The translations under genes were made by a program, and so were the position numbers. Below, one piece after another: positions 7,546 through 17,270 of a stretch of 64,000 bases of DNA. Source of the DNA: Limnohabitans sp. T6-5 (lineage in GTDB: Bacteria > Pseudomonadota > Gammaproteobacteria > Burkholderiales > Burkholderiaceae_C); NCBI RefSeq assembly GCF_003063315.1, contig NZ_NERV01000002.1, positions 992,001-1,056,000 on the forward strand, written 5' to 3'. The notes under the pieces were generated by a model that saw nothing but the letters and a program-made list of their open reading frames with translations, made no database searches and was not told the DNA's origin. The first letter of the stretch is position 1. Every line of letters starts with the position of its first letter.

Positions 7546-8445
7546 TCATGCCAGAGACAACTCGCCAGGCCGTTCAGGCGGCGTGTCGGCAGCGGCGCGC
7601 AACTCGCGCTCATGGCGCCACTCGATGACCGACTTGATCACCAGCGTGACCAAGGCCAGCAGCGCCAACAGCGACGCCACGGCAAAAGCGGCCACCGACT
7701 GGTATTCGTTGTACAAAATTTCGACATGCAGCGGCATGGTGTTGGTCTGCCCACGGATGTGGCCCGAGACCACTGACACCGCGCCAAACTCGCCCATGGC
7801 CCGCGCGTTGCACAAGATCACGCCGTAAATCAGGCCCCACTTGATGTTGGGCAGCGTCACGTACCAAAAGGTCTGCCAGCCGCTGGCGCCCAGCACGATG
7901 GCCGCCTGCTCTTCGTCACTGCCTTGCGCCTGCATGAGCGGGATCAACTCACGGGCGATGAACGGAAACGTCACAAACACAGTGGCCAGCACGATGCCCG
8001 GAACGGCGAAGACGATCTTGATATCGTGCGCCTGCAGCCAGGGCCCGATCCAGCCCTGCGCGCCAAACATCAGCACATAGATCAAGCCCGCCACCACAGG
8101 CGAGACCGAAAACGGCAAGTCCACCAGCGTGGTCAAAAAGGCCTTGCCCTTGAACTCGAACTTGGCGATCGCCCAAGCGGCGGCCACACCAAACACCAGG
8201 TTCAGCGGCACGGCAATGGCCGCAGTGATCAATGTCAGTTTGATCGCCGACCAGGCATCGGGCTCTTGCAAGGCCTCCAAGTAAGCACCCAAGCCCTTGC
8301 GTAAGGCTTCGGTGAAAACCGCCGCCAAGGGCAGCACCAGGAACAGGAACATGAACGTCAAGGCCACGCCAATCAGCGTGTAGCGCACCCATGCGGGCTC
8401 GGTGGTGCCGGCCTGTGCGCGGCGTGTGGATGGTGTTGCGCTCAT
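7546..8445 (-). CDS. cysW: Sulfate/thiosulfate ABC transporter permease CysW
   Basis: 299-residue inner-membrane permease with about six transmembrane segments and the binding-protein-dependent transport loop around [22 protein letters not shown], here seen as [12 protein letters not shown] then [10 protein letters not shown]. The [15 protein letters not shown] segment is characteristic of CysW. Its ATG overlaps the cysT stop by four bases, indicating translational coupling. It pairs with CysT to form the sulfate channel. Confidence 0.93.
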   Translation of the reverse strand: MSATPSTRRAQAGTTEPAWVRYTLIGVALTFMFLFLVLPLAAVFTEALRKGLGAYLEALQEPDAWSAIKLTLITAAIAVPLNLVFGVAAAWAIAKFEFKGKAFLTTLVDLPFSVSPVVAGLIYVLMFGAQGWIGPWLQAHDIKIVFAVPGIVLATVFVTFPFIARELIPLMQAQGSDEEQAAIVLGASGWQTFWYVTLPNIKWGLIYGVILCNARAMGEFGAVSVVSGHIRGQTNTMPLHVEILYNEYQSVAAFAVASLLALLALVTLVIKSVIEWRHERELRAAADTPPERPGELSLA

Positions 8446-9305
8446 GCGGGTGCTCCTGTGCGTTTGCGCTGCCAGGCTTGCAGGGCGTTGATGATGAGCA
8501 GCAGGGCGAAGGAAAACGCCAGCATCACCAAGGCCACGGCGGTGGCCCCGGCGTAGTCGTATTGCTCCAGCTTGCTGATGATGATCAATGGCGTGATCTC
8601 CGAAATCATGGGCATGTTGCCCGCGATGAAAATCACCGAGCCATATTCACCAATCGCACGCGCAAACGCCATGGCAAAGCCGGTCAGCAAAGCAGGCGCG
8701 ATCGACGGAAAAATCACCTGGGTGAAGGTCTGCAAGCGCGTGGCGCCCAGACAGGTCGCGGCTTCTTCGAGTTCTTTTTCAGCGTCTTCCAAAATCGGCT
8801 GCACTGTGCGCACCACAAAGGGCAAGCCGATGAAGATCAGCGCGAACACCACACCGTTGGGGTTGAAGGCCAGCTGAATGCCCAAAGGCTCCAGGTACTG
8901 CCCCACCCAGCCGTTGCCAGCCAGCAAGGCGGTGAGCGAAATGCCGGCCACCGCCGTGGGCAGCGCAAAAGGCAAATCCACCAGCGCATCGACAATCTTT
9001 TTGCCAAAGAAGTTGTAGCGCACCAGCACCCAGGCCACCAGCAGGCCAAACACCACATTGATCAAGGCCGCGATCAGCGACGCGCCAAAGGTCAGGCGGT
9101 ACGACGCCATGACGCGAGGGCCGGTGACGGCGGCCCAAAACTGGTCCCACGTCAGGGTAAAGGTTTTGAAAACGAGCGCTGACAAAGGAATCAACACGAT
9201 CAGGCTCAGATAAAAGATGGTGAAACCCAGGGTCAAATTGAACCCGGGCAACACTTTGGCTGGCACCCGCCGTTTGGCAGGCGCCGCAATGGGCAATGCG
9301 GTCAT
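8442..9305 (-). CDS. cysT: Sulfate/thiosulfate ABC transporter permease CysT
   Basis: 287-residue permease with six predicted membrane spans and the [18 protein letters not shown] coupling loop. [14 protein letters not shown] is the typical CysT signature. The ATG at 9305 is chosen because it begins just after the upstream hydrolase stop (9316); a longer frame would overlap that gene. It is also known as cysU. It is co-transcribed with cysW and cysA. Confidence 0.92.
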   Translation of the reverse strand: MTALPIAAPAKRRVPAKVLPGFNLTLGFTIFYLSLIVLIPLSALVFKTFTLTWDQFWAAVTGPRVMASYRLTFGASLIAALINVVFGLLVAWVLVRYNFFGKKIVDALVDLPFALPTAVAGISLTALLAGNGWVGQYLEPLGIQLAFNPNGVVFALIFIGLPFVVRTVQPILEDAEKELEEAATCLGATRLQTFTQVIFPSIAPALLTGFAMAFARAIGEYGSVIFIAGNMPMISEITPLIIISKLEQYDYAGATAVALVMLAFSFALLLIINALQAWQRKRTGAPA

Positions 9306-9315
9306 GGATGAATAC

Positions 9316-9945
9316 TTATTGAACGGTAGAAAGCCTGTTGAACCAACTGCCATCGTTGACATGAAGCGCCGAAGTGGCTTTCAAATGTGCGTCGGTTTCT
9401 TCGCCCCCCCAAGCCAATGACTTGGTCAAGGACTGCAGCAAAGCCAAGCCCAGCGGCCACGTCCCCAAACCGGACTCCACATTGATGTGCCCTGCGTTTT
9501 GCAAACGCACCAACTCGCTGCCCCAAGAGCGGGCATACGCGCCAGCCGTGCGAATCGGGCAAAACGGGTCGTTGTTGCTGGCCACCACAATGCTGCGGTA
9601 AGGCAAGGGCTGATAAGGCACAGGCGCAAAGTCCGACAGCACGCCCCGGCGCTCAGGGTCAGCAGGCGCCACCAGCAAAGCCCCGTGAATGCGCCTGACG
9701 ACCTCAGCAGGCAAATGGGTCGTGGCAATGCAGCCCAAACTGTGCGCAGCAATCACCACCGGTCCCGGTTGCGCCAGGATCGTGCCGCTGATGGACGCCA
9801 CCCAGGCGCTGCGCACCGGCGTGATCCAGTCATCCTGACGTACGCGAACCGCGCCAGGCAAGGTCTCGGCCCACAGACTTTGCCAGTGACCGGGACCAGA
9901 ATCGCGCCAGCCCGGCACGATGACGATGGGAAGAGTTGAAGACAT
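9316..9945 (-). CDS. RBBP9/YdeN-type alpha/beta hydrolase
   Basis: 209-residue serine hydrolase of the RBBP9/YdeN family. It begins with the family motif IVPGWRDSGPGHWQ, has the nucleophile elbow AHSLGC (Ser near residue 90), and completes the triad with SNNDPFCP (Asp) and NAGHIN (His). No signal peptide is visible, so it is probably cytosolic. It is the first gene of the cysTWA transcription unit, ending ten bases before cysT. The substrate is unknown and a direct link to sulfate uptake is not evident. Confidence 0.82.
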   Translation of the reverse strand: MSSTLPIVIVPGWRDSGPGHWQSLWAETLPGAVRVRQDDWITPVRSAWVASISGTILAQPGPVVIAAHSLGCIATTHLPAEVVRRIHGALLVAPADPERRGVLSDFAPVPYQPLPYRSIVVASNNDPFCPIRTAGAYARSWGSELVRLQNAGHINVESGLGTWPLGLALLQSLTKSLAWGGEETDAHLKATSALHVNDGSWFNRLSTVQ

Positions 9946-10113
9946 GGCCGCGATTGTGTGGGCTCAAACCCCGATCGCCAACGAATCATTTCTTGTTTGT
10001 TTATTCGTTTTTCAACATAAGAACCCGCATGACCACGGGCCACCAAGGCACATCGGAAACACGCCCATCACCAACGATGCAATTTAAAAATGACAGCTTC
10101 ACCGGCTTACGGG

Positions 10114-10142
10114 CAATTTTCGGCACATTTCCAATCTATAAT
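10114..10142 (+). promoter_or_regulatory. Probable promoter of tRNA-Lys
   Basis: A perfect TATAAT at 10137-10142 lies 14 bp before the tRNA 5' end. The -35 region at about 10114-10119 is only a weak match. Confidence 0.5.
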
Positions 10143-10156
10143 TTGCGGCTTCGTGT

Positions 10157-10232
10157 GGGACCATAGCTCAGTTGGTAGAGCAGCGGACTTTTAATCCGTT
10201 TGTCGTGGGTTCGACCCCCGCTGGTCCCACCA
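10157..10232 (+). tRNA. tRNA-Lys (anticodon TTT)
   Basis: A complete cloverleaf can be drawn: acceptor stem GGGACCA/TGGTCCC, D-arm with AGCTCAGTTGGTAGAGC, anticodon loop ACTTTTAAT with anticodon TTT, T-arm GTGGG-TTCGACC-CCCGC, and an encoded CCA end. It has a consensus -10 upstream and a strong terminator seven bases downstream, so it is a single-tRNA transcription unit. Confidence 0.98.
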
Positions 10233-10238
10233 AAAATC

Positions 10239-10277
10239 AAAAAGCCACTGTGTGCAAATGCACCCAGTGGCTTTTTT
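10239..10277 (+). terminator. Rho-independent terminator of tRNA-Lys
   Basis: Perfect 12-bp stem AAAAAGCCACTG / CAGTGGCTTTTT with a 14-base loop, followed by a T run. It directly follows the tRNA. Confidence 0.92.
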
Positions 10278-10447
10278 CTTGGGCTGTGGCGCTCAGCAAG
10301 CAGCTCGGCATCTGACGCATCGATCCGATTCATGGCAACCAGAGAGTTTGCGTCCTGAAAGGGACTGTTAGACTTTTCCTCTCTTCACTTGCCGACATGC
10401 GGTCATGCATGGGCCTTGCACACACGCTTGACCCCACCGGAGTCTCC

Positions 10448-11962
10448 ATGAGCCTTGCCACCTGCATCCAGAATGCCGCCCTGCACGCCAAAGTCATGTC
10501 TGCCGCGCAAGCGGCCGAGCTGATCCCGGTCGGGGCCAATGTGGGCATGAGCGGCTTCACCGGTGCGGGCTACCCCAAAGCCGTGCCGCAAGCCCTGGCC
10601 GCACGGCTGGCTACCCTGCATGCAGCGGGACAAACCCAGGCCAGCATCAACTTGTGGACTGGCGCCTCGACCGCACCTGAGCTGGACGGCATCTTGGCCC
10701 AGGCACATGGCATCCAGATGCGCCTGCCCTACCAATCAGACCCCACTTGCCGCCAGCTGATCAATGCCGGGCAAATGCGCTACACCGACATGCACCTGTC
10801 GCATGTGGCACCCATGGCCCGTGCAGGTTTTCTGGGCCCGCTCGATGTGGCCGTGGTCGAAGTGGTCGGCATACTGCCTGATGGGCGTTTGATCCCTTCC
10901 ACCTCGGTGGGCAACAACCCAACTTGGCTGGACCAGGCCCAGCGCATCATTTTGGAAGTCAACCTGCACCAGAACCCAGCGCTCGAAGGCATGCACGACA
11001 TTGAGCGCGACACGACCAGACCGCCGCACCGCCAGCCCATCGCCCTGACCCACCCCAGTGACCGCATTGGCACGCCCTACCTGCACTGCGATGTGTCCAA
11101 GGTGGTTGCTGTGGTCATCACCGATCACCCGGACCGCAACTCGGCCTTTTATGCGCCCAATGAGGTGTCGGCCCAAATCGCCGGGCACCTGATTGACTTT
11201 CTGCAACACGAAGTCAAAGCCGGTCGACTGCCGCCATCGCTGCTGCCGCTGCAATCGGGGGTCGGCAACACGGCCAATGCGGTGCTGGCCGGGCTCAACG
11301 AAGGCCCATTTAAAAACCTCACGGCTTACACCGAAGTGCTGCAAGACGGCATGCTCAACATGCTGCGCTCGGGCAAGCTGGCTTTTGCATCGGCCACGGC
11401 CTTGTCGCTCAGTCCCACGGCACTGGCCGAGTTCAACGAGAACATCGACTTTTACCGCCAGCGCATCGTGCTGCGCCCCGAAGAAATCAGCAACCACCCC
11501 GAGCTGATCCGACGCCTGGGCGTGATCGCCATGAACGCCATGATCGAGGCCGACATCTACGGCAATGTCAACTCCACCCACATCATGGGCTCGGGCATCA
11601 TGAACGGCATTGGCGGCTCGGGCGACTTTGCGCGCAACGCCCACCTGTCGATTTTCATGAGCCCCTCGACAGCCAAAGACGACAAGGTCTCGTGCATCGT
11701 GCCCATGGTCTCGCACCACGACCACACCGAACACGATGTGCACGTCATCGTGACCGAACAAGGCCTGGCCGACTTGCGCGGCCTGGCCCCCACGCAACGC
11801 GCCCAGCTGATCGTGGAACGCTGCGCCCACCCCAGCTTCAGGCCTCAACTGTGGGACTACATGGATCGGGCCAAGCACAGCGGCGCGGGCCTGCACACAC
11901 CGCACATGCTGAATGAGGCGTTGAGCTGGCACAGCCGGTATCTGAAGACCGGGCAAATGTGA
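10448..11962 (+). CDS. Acetyl-CoA hydrolase/transferase family CoA transferase
   Basis: 504-residue family I CoA transferase of the acetyl-CoA hydrolase / succinyl-CoA:acetate type (Ach1, Cat1, SpcC group). The ATG at 10448 follows GGAG by five bases; an earlier frame start is rejected. Seen: the N-terminal GMSGFTGAGYPKAVP, the glycine-rich SGVGNTANAVLAGL, and YTEVLQDG, whose glutamate is the expected covalent CoA-thioester residue. It would move CoA between acyl groups such as acetate and succinate in central carbon metabolism. It is monocistronic, between tRNA-Lys and a 460-bp gap. The exact acyl substrates cannot be told. Confidence 0.9.
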   Translation: MSLATCIQNAALHAKVMSAAQAAELIPVGANVGMSGFTGAGYPKAVPQALAARLATLHAAGQTQASINLWTGASTAPELDGILAQAHGIQMRLPYQSDPTCRQLINAGQMRYTDMHLSHVAPMARAGFLGPLDVAVVEVVGILPDGRLIPSTSVGNNPTWLDQAQRIILEVNLHQNPALEGMHDIERDTTRPPHRQPIALTHPSDRIGTPYLHCDVSKVVAVVITDHPDRNSAFYAPNEVSAQIAGHLIDFLQHEVKAGRLPPSLLPLQSGVGNTANAVLAGLNEGPFKNLTAYTEVLQDGMLNMLRSGKLAFASATALSLSPTALAEFNENIDFYRQRIVLRPEEISNHPELIRRLGVIAMNAMIEADIYGNVNSTHIMGSGIMNGIGGSGDFARNAHLSIFMSPSTAKDDKVSCIVPMVSHHDHTEHDVHVIVTEQGLADLRGLAPTQRAQLIVERCAHPSFRPQLWDYMDRAKHSGAGLHTPHMLNEALSWHSRYLKTGQM

Positions 11963-12199
11963 GCATTGGCGGGCAATGCAACAAACGTTCGCAGATTGAT
12001 GCCCAAAGACCCCGACAGTTTGAGGTGCAGCGGTAATGCTCAGCAACTGCCAGCGCATGAAACTTCACCCTTGCACAAGAACTCAACTGCTGGTGAATTC
12101 GTCAGAATGAAAAGTACGTTGGCATGGGACGGCAATGGACGCAGTTCAACACACATCACCAGTACCCACATTCAGGAGACTTGTTGTGATGCGGGTTCA

Positions 12200-12235
12200 A
12201 AACGCCTGATCGACCGTGAAGATGATGCGGTGCCG
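12200..12235 (-). pseudogene. Short tauD 3'-end fossil
   Basis: About 36 bp read on the minus strand as RHRIIFTVDQAF-stop, nearly identical in protein and DNA to the last codons of tauD (33244-34113, ending HRITFTADQAF). Nothing else of the gene remains here. It is the only gene-like content I see in the gap 11963-12424 apart from the short tandem repeat. Confidence 0.5.
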
Positions 12236-12267
12236 TATAGGCTGAACCTGAGCCAGCAACTGGATGG

Positions 12268-12327
12268 CCTTTGAGGCGTTTGAGGCGTTTGATGCCTTGA
12301 GGCCTTGAGGCCTTGAGGCCTTGAGGA
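12268..12327. repeat. Short tandem repeat (8-9 bp, TTGAGGC core)
   Basis: Two copies of TTTGAGGCG followed by about four copies of CCTTGAGG in a row. Non-coding, downstream of the minus-strand gene at 12425-12751. Confidence 0.75.
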
Positions 12328-12424
12328 GCATTCCGGACTTCGGCGTAGCGCACAACTTACCTGCGGAGATAGCCGCAGGTCGATGATCAATTGCTGGCGG
12401 CAAGCTCTGCGGCCACCTCTGGGT

Positions 12425-12751
12425 TCATGACGACAAAGCGGCTTCAAGCTGCGCCTTGTTCATCTTCGATCGCCCCTTGAGGCCACGCTGGCGGGCCTCG
12501 TTGCGAAGCTGAAGCAATGTTCGCCCACCCGGGCCTTTGTGGGAACGCATGCCACCACGTTGTCCTGAGGACATGTCGTTGAGAGAAGACGCGCTGGCAG
12601 TCTCGGATTCACCGTGTCGAGCACGTTCCTTGTTGACAACCCGCGCTGCAATCTCTTCGGCCAGCGGCTCAGGCTTGCCAGACTCAAGAAGGCTGTCCTT
12701 GATGTGTTCGTATTGACGTTCGCGTTTGGCGCTCCAGGCTTTTTTGGGCAT
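12425..12751 (-). CDS. Small basic protein with C-terminal Rho-N/SAP-like motif ('plasmid stabilization protein' family)
   Basis: 108-residue charged protein. The start at 12751 is set by AAGGAG seven bases upstream. The N-terminal half (KRERQYEHIKDSL, AEEIAARVVNKERA) matches a family widely annotated in proteobacteria as plasmid stabilization protein. The C-terminal part (LRNEARQRGLKGRSKMNKAQLEAAL) resembles a helix-extended-helix Rho-N/SAP nucleic-acid-binding motif; that stretch is split here as LRNEARQRGLKG and RSKMNKAQLEAAL. It is probably chromosomal and DNA- or RNA-binding; the real role is not known. It stands alone between a gap and the pilus cluster. Confidence 0.72.
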   Translation of the reverse strand: MPKKAWSAKRERQYEHIKDSLLESGKPEPLAEEIAARVVNKERARHGESETASASSLNDMSSGQRGGMRSHKGPGGRTLLQLRNEARQRGLKGRSKMNKAQLEAALSS

Positions 12752-12863
12752 GACAACTCCTTCGGTGTTGGCTTGGTTGTGAAAAGCAAATGAATACATC
12801 CGGATGGGCTGAGGCACAGGCATGCGCTGCAAACAACTGCCTCTGCGCATGATGACTTGGAGA

Positions 12864-13424
12864 TCACCTCGGCACAGTCGTCATCTGAATCGGAACCTGA
12901 ACAAGGTACTCACCAGCTCGGGCATCTCGTCGATTCTGTAAAAGCGCATGCACTGGCAGGTGCAAAAGCTTTCGTTCTCCGGGTCCCAATTTCAGAATGA
13001 CTTGCAAAGCTTGACCCCCATTAGAGCCATCACCCCAAAATTGAACCAATTGGGCATCCAGAAAAAAATCCACATACAAAGCATCATGACCCGACTGAAG
13101 AAGGGCCGTGTGTGATCCGTTTCGCGAAAAGGCAACAGAAATATCCACCGTACGGACTTCTTGCGACAGGTTTTGACATGTCACGGTCACCTCGCCTTCA
13201 CCTTGCACCAAGAGTGGTCTGTATCGGGCCAGTGTTCCAAAGTTCAGGCGTGTGGATTGCAGGTTGCATTCCACTGACGCCAGGTCATCGGTGCCCGCGT
13301 GAACCCCATCAGGGCATGCCAACAAAATGCCTACAAACAAGGCAAGAGCAAGCCCCATAGGGCGCGCATTTTTTGGCACGCCCATTGGCTTGTGCGCACA
13401 GTCCATCAGGTCAACCATGTTCAT
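12864..13424 (-). CDS. Spore coat U (SCPU) domain protein, probable pilus tip/adhesin
   Basis: 186-residue exported protein whose mature part is an SCPU (spore coat U) beta-sandwich, as in Csu-type chaperone-usher pili. It contains a cysteine pair (VECNL and VTCQN) and the C-terminal GEYLVQVPIQMTTVP strand. It is the last gene of the four-gene minus-strand cluster and overlaps the usher stop by four bases. By position it corresponds to the CsuE-type tip protein, though it is shorter than the known tip adhesin. Roughly 44 N-terminal residues form the signal region, so a later start is possible. Confidence 0.75.
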   Translation of the reverse strand: MNMVDLMDCAHKPMGVPKNARPMGLALALFVGILLACPDGVHAGTDDLASVECNLQSTRLNFGTLARYRPLLVQGEGEVTVTCQNLSQEVRTVDISVAFSRNGSHTALLQSGHDALYVDFFLDAQLVQFWGDGSNGGQALQVILKLGPGERKLLHLPVHALLQNRRDARAGEYLVQVPIQMTTVPR

Positions 13425-15781
13425 GGCATTTCTCGCAGGTCGCAGACGAAAGGCCCAAGGCGTGGTTGCGGATCGGTGGTGAGAGGGCTATCAATGGATA
13501 CACGGCACATTTTTTGTTTCACGCGCACCTCCACCTCGGTTTTTGCAGGCAAGTTTTGCAGGTAGGCCTCACCGCGCAGACCGACTGATGCCGTCTCGCC
13601 ACTGGAAAGGACATGGACTCTGGCGCCCACGGGCAAAGGTTGACCGTCTGGCGACGTCAACACCAGCACCGCAGGTCGTTCACGCACAATCGAAAAATCC
13701 ACCAACACACCGCCGCGTCCTCTTGGAATGGCCGTGACCTCGTTGCTGGCGACGCGGTATTGCAGCGGGACTTCTTCAGGCTTGATGGTCAGCAAATTTT
13801 TTTGGTACGGGTTCAGCGTCGTGACCAAAGCCATGCCCTGCGAGTCACTGACGGCCACAGGCAAGTTCCATCTGTAGATGGGTATATCGGGGGCATCGCC
13901 AGTGGACACCAATGCAAAGCCGCCGTGAATGGGTGGGCCATAAAACCGATGCCCTGCAAGCAGTCCCAAGCTGCCTGCAGTGCGAGCGCGCCAGGATGCG
14001 CCTTTCGGGGCACTCACCCAGTCCAAGCCGTGTTCACCCCAATCCGAACGCATGTCCATGCCTGCAAAAAATCGGCTTCGTTCAGCTGTGGCCTCAGCAT
14101 CATTCACTTCCATGCCCCCGCGCCAGGCCACGCCTTTGTCTGTCACCGGGGTCGTGGCGTAATCGATACGGGCCGACGTTCCACTCCTGTGCTTTTGCAC
14201 ACTGGTGCTCAAGAACGCTCCTCGCTCCAGAGGAATATTCACCATGATCTGAAGTTGCGTGCCATCGGGGCTACGCACAGCGCTGAGCGAGACGTTCGTC
14301 ACGCCAAAACTTTTGGTCCACCCCGCACTGCTGATGGAACGCGACTTGCCTGACCAGTCTGAGAGACGGCCCCAGCTGAGGCTGACGCTGCCCAGCTCTG
14401 AGCCCAAGGCATGCGCTGCGAAAAAACGCATGTCGTCTCTTGGTCGCTGACGGGCATTCCAAGCATCACCCAGCAGTTCAAAAGCAGAAGATGCATGGCT
14501 GTAGCTGGCGCCCATGCTTGCCCGGCTGTCTTGCCATTGAACCGATGCACCCAGCTTTTTCCCCGCACCTGATGGGGAGTGACTGAAGGCAACATTGACA
14601 TTCCCGATGGCCTGACCAAACAGGGCCATGGTCGCACCTGCACCGGCGCTGCGTTGGTGCGTACTGAGCGCAGCACCCGCATCGAGTGTCACCCTGCGCG
14701 TGAGCCCCCAACGGTGCGAACTGGCCAGAAATGGGGTTTCATATCGGTCAAGATCAGGTCGCAACAAACCTGCGGTGTAACTGAAGCCGTGCAGGCCTTG
14801 ACGGTACAGGCTTGGCGTTTGCAAATATGGCACAACGACGACGCGTTCGTTGTTCAGCGCATCACGGATGAGGACTTTGACCGCGCCATTGACTCCCACG
14901 GTGGGCAAGCCACTGATTTCAAAGGGACCCGGTGCCACCGTGATGGGAGAGCCCACACGACGGTCGTTGAGAAAAAACTCCAACGTACTGGGCAAACGGG
15001 CAGCGTCAAATAGCTTAGGCGTTTCCAGCGTGGAGAAGGATGGATTCAGTCCGAAATTGCTTTGCCAAGAGACACCGCCATAACGCACGCTGGGCACACC
15101 GGTGCCCGCCTGCAGCACATCGTCGCCCACAGTCAGCGTGGTCAGATGCTCCGGGTCATCACGCCAAAATGTGGTGCCCAAGCGCATGAACTTTTTCTCC
15201 TTCGCAGGATTCAAAGTGGCCTGACGTGACTCAACGGACTTCATGGCAGTCGTCAACTGCAGCAAACCTGCAGAACCGAACAATGACAGCACTTGGGTAC
15301 TGTTCATTGCAACAGATGCTTTACCACTGCGACTGGCTTGCAAGCTGTAGTTCAGCAGCGCGCCCAACGGTGCGGGCAGGGGCGTTCCCACTTGCGGTGC
15401 ATTCAGGATCATGCGGGTGGGCGCATACCAATGGGGTTCTACATCCAGAGTGACCAGAAGGCGTTTGGTGTCGACCTTCACGACCATGCCTTCATTTCCA
15501 TACAGGGGAACCAGCGACATGCCATCTTGAATGACGGGGGGGATAGTCTTTGAAAATCCCAGTGTCAAAAAGTCTTGATAGGCCATGAGAGGGCGAATTT
15601 GCGCATCGAAAACAAGCAGTGCAAAACCTGCTTGCGTGACACCATTGACCACCACACCGTAAAAACCACTGCTCATGTTGGCCGCACTCGCTGCGCCCAA
15701 CATCACAATAGAAACAAACACGAGAAAGTGCGGCCCTACGCCCTTGCATGCTTTAGCGCAAATGGGGGCGCATTTCAGCAT
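13421..15781 (-). CDS. Csu-type fimbrial outer-membrane usher
   Basis: 786-residue outer-membrane usher that would thread pilus subunits through the outer membrane. The ATG at 15781 gives a signal peptide (ending near GAASA) and overlaps the chaperone gene by 29 bases; the longer frame is rejected. Usher features are visible: the N-terminal chaperone-binding domain, the barrel segment ETPKLFDAARLPSTLEFFLN, the plug-region sequence PGPFEISGLPTVGVNG and C-terminal beta domains. It lies between chaperone and tip genes. Confidence 0.88.
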   Translation of the reverse strand: MLKCAPICAKACKGVGPHFLVFVSIVMLGAASAANMSSGFYGVVVNGVTQAGFALLVFDAQIRPLMAYQDFLTLGFSKTIPPVIQDGMSLVPLYGNEGMVVKVDTKRLLVTLDVEPHWYAPTRMILNAPQVGTPLPAPLGALLNYSLQASRSGKASVAMNSTQVLSLFGSAGLLQLTTAMKSVESRQATLNPAKEKKFMRLGTTFWRDDPEHLTTLTVGDDVLQAGTGVPSVRYGGVSWQSNFGLNPSFSTLETPKLFDAARLPSTLEFFLNDRRVGSPITVAPGPFEISGLPTVGVNGAVKVLIRDALNNERVVVVPYLQTPSLYRQGLHGFSYTAGLLRPDLDRYETPFLASSHRWGLTRRVTLDAGAALSTHQRSAGAGATMALFGQAIGNVNVAFSHSPSGAGKKLGASVQWQDSRASMGASYSHASSAFELLGDAWNARQRPRDDMRFFAAHALGSELGSVSLSWGRLSDWSGKSRSISSAGWTKSFGVTNVSLSAVRSPDGTQLQIMVNIPLERGAFLSTSVQKHRSGTSARIDYATTPVTDKGVAWRGGMEVNDAEATAERSRFFAGMDMRSDWGEHGLDWVSAPKGASWRARTAGSLGLLAGHRFYGPPIHGGFALVSTGDAPDIPIYRWNLPVAVSDSQGMALVTTLNPYQKNLLTIKPEEVPLQYRVASNEVTAIPRGRGGVLVDFSIVRERPAVLVLTSPDGQPLPVGARVHVLSSGETASVGLRGEAYLQNLPAKTEVEVRVKQKMCRVSIDSPLTTDPQPRLGPFVCDLREMP

Positions 15782-16469
15782 GAGGAACGACCTCGACAGT
15801 CTGAGCATCATTTTGTCGAACCACGATCCGCCACGAAAGATGCAACCTGTCATGCGCAACTGGAAAGCGCCATTCATGCCATGCATGGGCCAACACGGTG
15901 GTTCGTCTTTTGCTGGCCATCTCTGCTGGGACATCAAGTCCAGATTGCTGAGTCAGACCCACCATGTTCAGTACCGTGTGAGTGGATGAAGGGTTGTCCG
16001 CGCGCACAACCAACGCGCCACCTTCCTCGCGTATTTGCCACACCAAGGAGAGTGGACCTGTGCGATTCGAAGACGCCACAAAAACAGGAATCGCGTATTG
16101 CATGGCAAATTCAACAACGCCGCGCTCAGCTGAGTTCTCACCGGGGCGGGGCACCTCGGCCAGAAACAATCGATAAGACTGCTCAACGGGCAAGCGCTGA
16201 GGGTTGCGAAACCCCACGCGAATAATCTGCGACTCAGCAGCGGCCAAGGTGAACATGGGCGGGCTAGCAATAAAGTCTTGCGCGGCCTCATACCGGTCAA
16301 CCCCGTCGACTTGAAGCCAGCGAAAGACACTGATTTGGTACAACACCTCGCGCTGTCGCTCGTTGCGCACCGTGATGATTGCGCGACCATCGGGCGGCAC
16401 ATTGACAATCACGGGTGAGATCGTGATGGCAGCCTGCGCAGGCGTGCTAACTCCGACAAGCAAGCACAT
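15753..16469 (-). CDS. Csu-type periplasmic fimbrial chaperone
   Basis: Immunoglobulin-fold pilus chaperone of about 238 residues. It shows the family's ITISPVIVNV first strand, the YQISVFRWLQVDG segment, the donor-strand region ESQIIRVGFR and EQSYRLFLAEVP. The start is uncertain: the ATG at 16469 gives a short signal peptide, a TTG at 16478 adds three residues, and a CGGAG lies about 50 bases further upstream without a good start codon. The open frame itself continues into the pilin gene. It pairs with the usher and pilin around it. Confidence 0.83.
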   Translation of the reverse strand: MCLLVGVSTPAQAAITISPVIVNVPPDGRAIITVRNERQREVLYQISVFRWLQVDGVDRYEAAQDFIASPPMFTLAAAESQIIRVGFRNPQRLPVEQSYRLFLAEVPRPGENSAERGVVEFAMQYAIPVFVASSNRTGPLSLVWQIREEGGALVVRADNPSSTHTVLNMVGLTQQSGLDVPAEMASKRRTTVLAHAWHEWRFPVAHDRLHLSWRIVVRQNDAQTVEVVPHAEMRPHLR

Positions 16470-16545
16470 AACCAGCAAGCTCAGTTGTCGGGAAAATTTC
16501 CATATTTGGAAAGTTTGGCGTCTCCGAAAATTTATAAAACCGACA

Positions 16546-17067
16546 TCAGAACGCGATGGTGACGACGACTTGGTCACTGTAATTTCCTGCGCGACTTTTC
16601 TTGGTCTCGGCACCAATGACACGACCATAAATGTTCACGTATTGTTCCTCGCCAGTACCCATGCCATTTTTCAAAAGATTTTCATTACCCGCGCTTGTTG
16701 CACTGGCCCCGATCTCCACATTGCCATCTTGGTAAAGCATGTAAGGTAAGAGATTGTTACCGGAAGCCATTTGCCGACGGAACTGGTCGCCTGTGCCGCC
16801 TGTTGTCGTGGATTGACCGCCATTACTCAAATCAAGCGTGAAAGCTGTACCTGATGTACAAGTCGACGCCAGCACAGCCGCGGCATTCTTGTCGACTCCT
16901 GGCTCGACATTGTCGAATTTCAACGCCATGACCGACAACTTACAACTGGCCACAATGATGGCGCTCACGTCCATTGTTGCTGTTTGCGTCGCTGCATGGC
17001 TACCCATGGCACAGCCCACACCCAACAACAGGAGCATATATCGGACGAACCTCTGAATGCAGTTCAT
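16546..17067 (-). CDS. Csu-type major pilin (SCPU domain)
   Basis: 173-residue secreted protein: signal peptide to about residue 26 (GSHAA), then one spore coat U domain with VASCKLSVMALKFDNV and STCTSGTAFTLDLSNGG, and the terminal strand YSDQVVVTIAF. The start at 17067 is preceded by a purine-rich AAAGGAAAA. It is the first gene of the pilin-chaperone-usher-tip cluster, so it is probably the rod subunit. The promoter would lie in 17068-17200, which is AT-rich. Confidence 0.82.
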   Translation of the reverse strand: MNCIQRFVRYMLLLLGVGCAMGSHAATQTATMDVSAIIVASCKLSVMALKFDNVEPGVDKNAAAVLASTCTSGTAFTLDLSNGGQSTTTGGTGDQFRRQMASGNNLLPYMLYQDGNVEIGASATSAGNENLLKNGMGTGEEQYVNIYGRVIGAETKKSRAGNYSDQVVVTIAF

Positions 17068-17270
17068 ACCTAATTTTCCTTTCAATGATCTATTGTCATC
17101 AGCAGGCAATGTTTACTGCTGAGTTAATTTTTTATGTTACGTTCAACTCCTGACCATGAATGTGCGCAAACTCACCCAAACCCTGATCAGCAAGGCGGGA
17201 GTCAACAAGGTGAACAATGGAATTCTTCAAGAGATAAACAACCAACAAATTTCTTTGACCGCTCCTCAGC

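Noticed and set aside
10736..12058. 440-codon frame on the minus strand
   Set aside because: Antisense shadow of the CoA transferase gene, which has clear family motifs and a ribosome binding site.
11963..12424. A gene in the 460-bp gap after the CoA transferase
   Set aside because: Frames there are short and run through the 8-9 bp tandem repeat; I see only the short tauD relic and the repeat.
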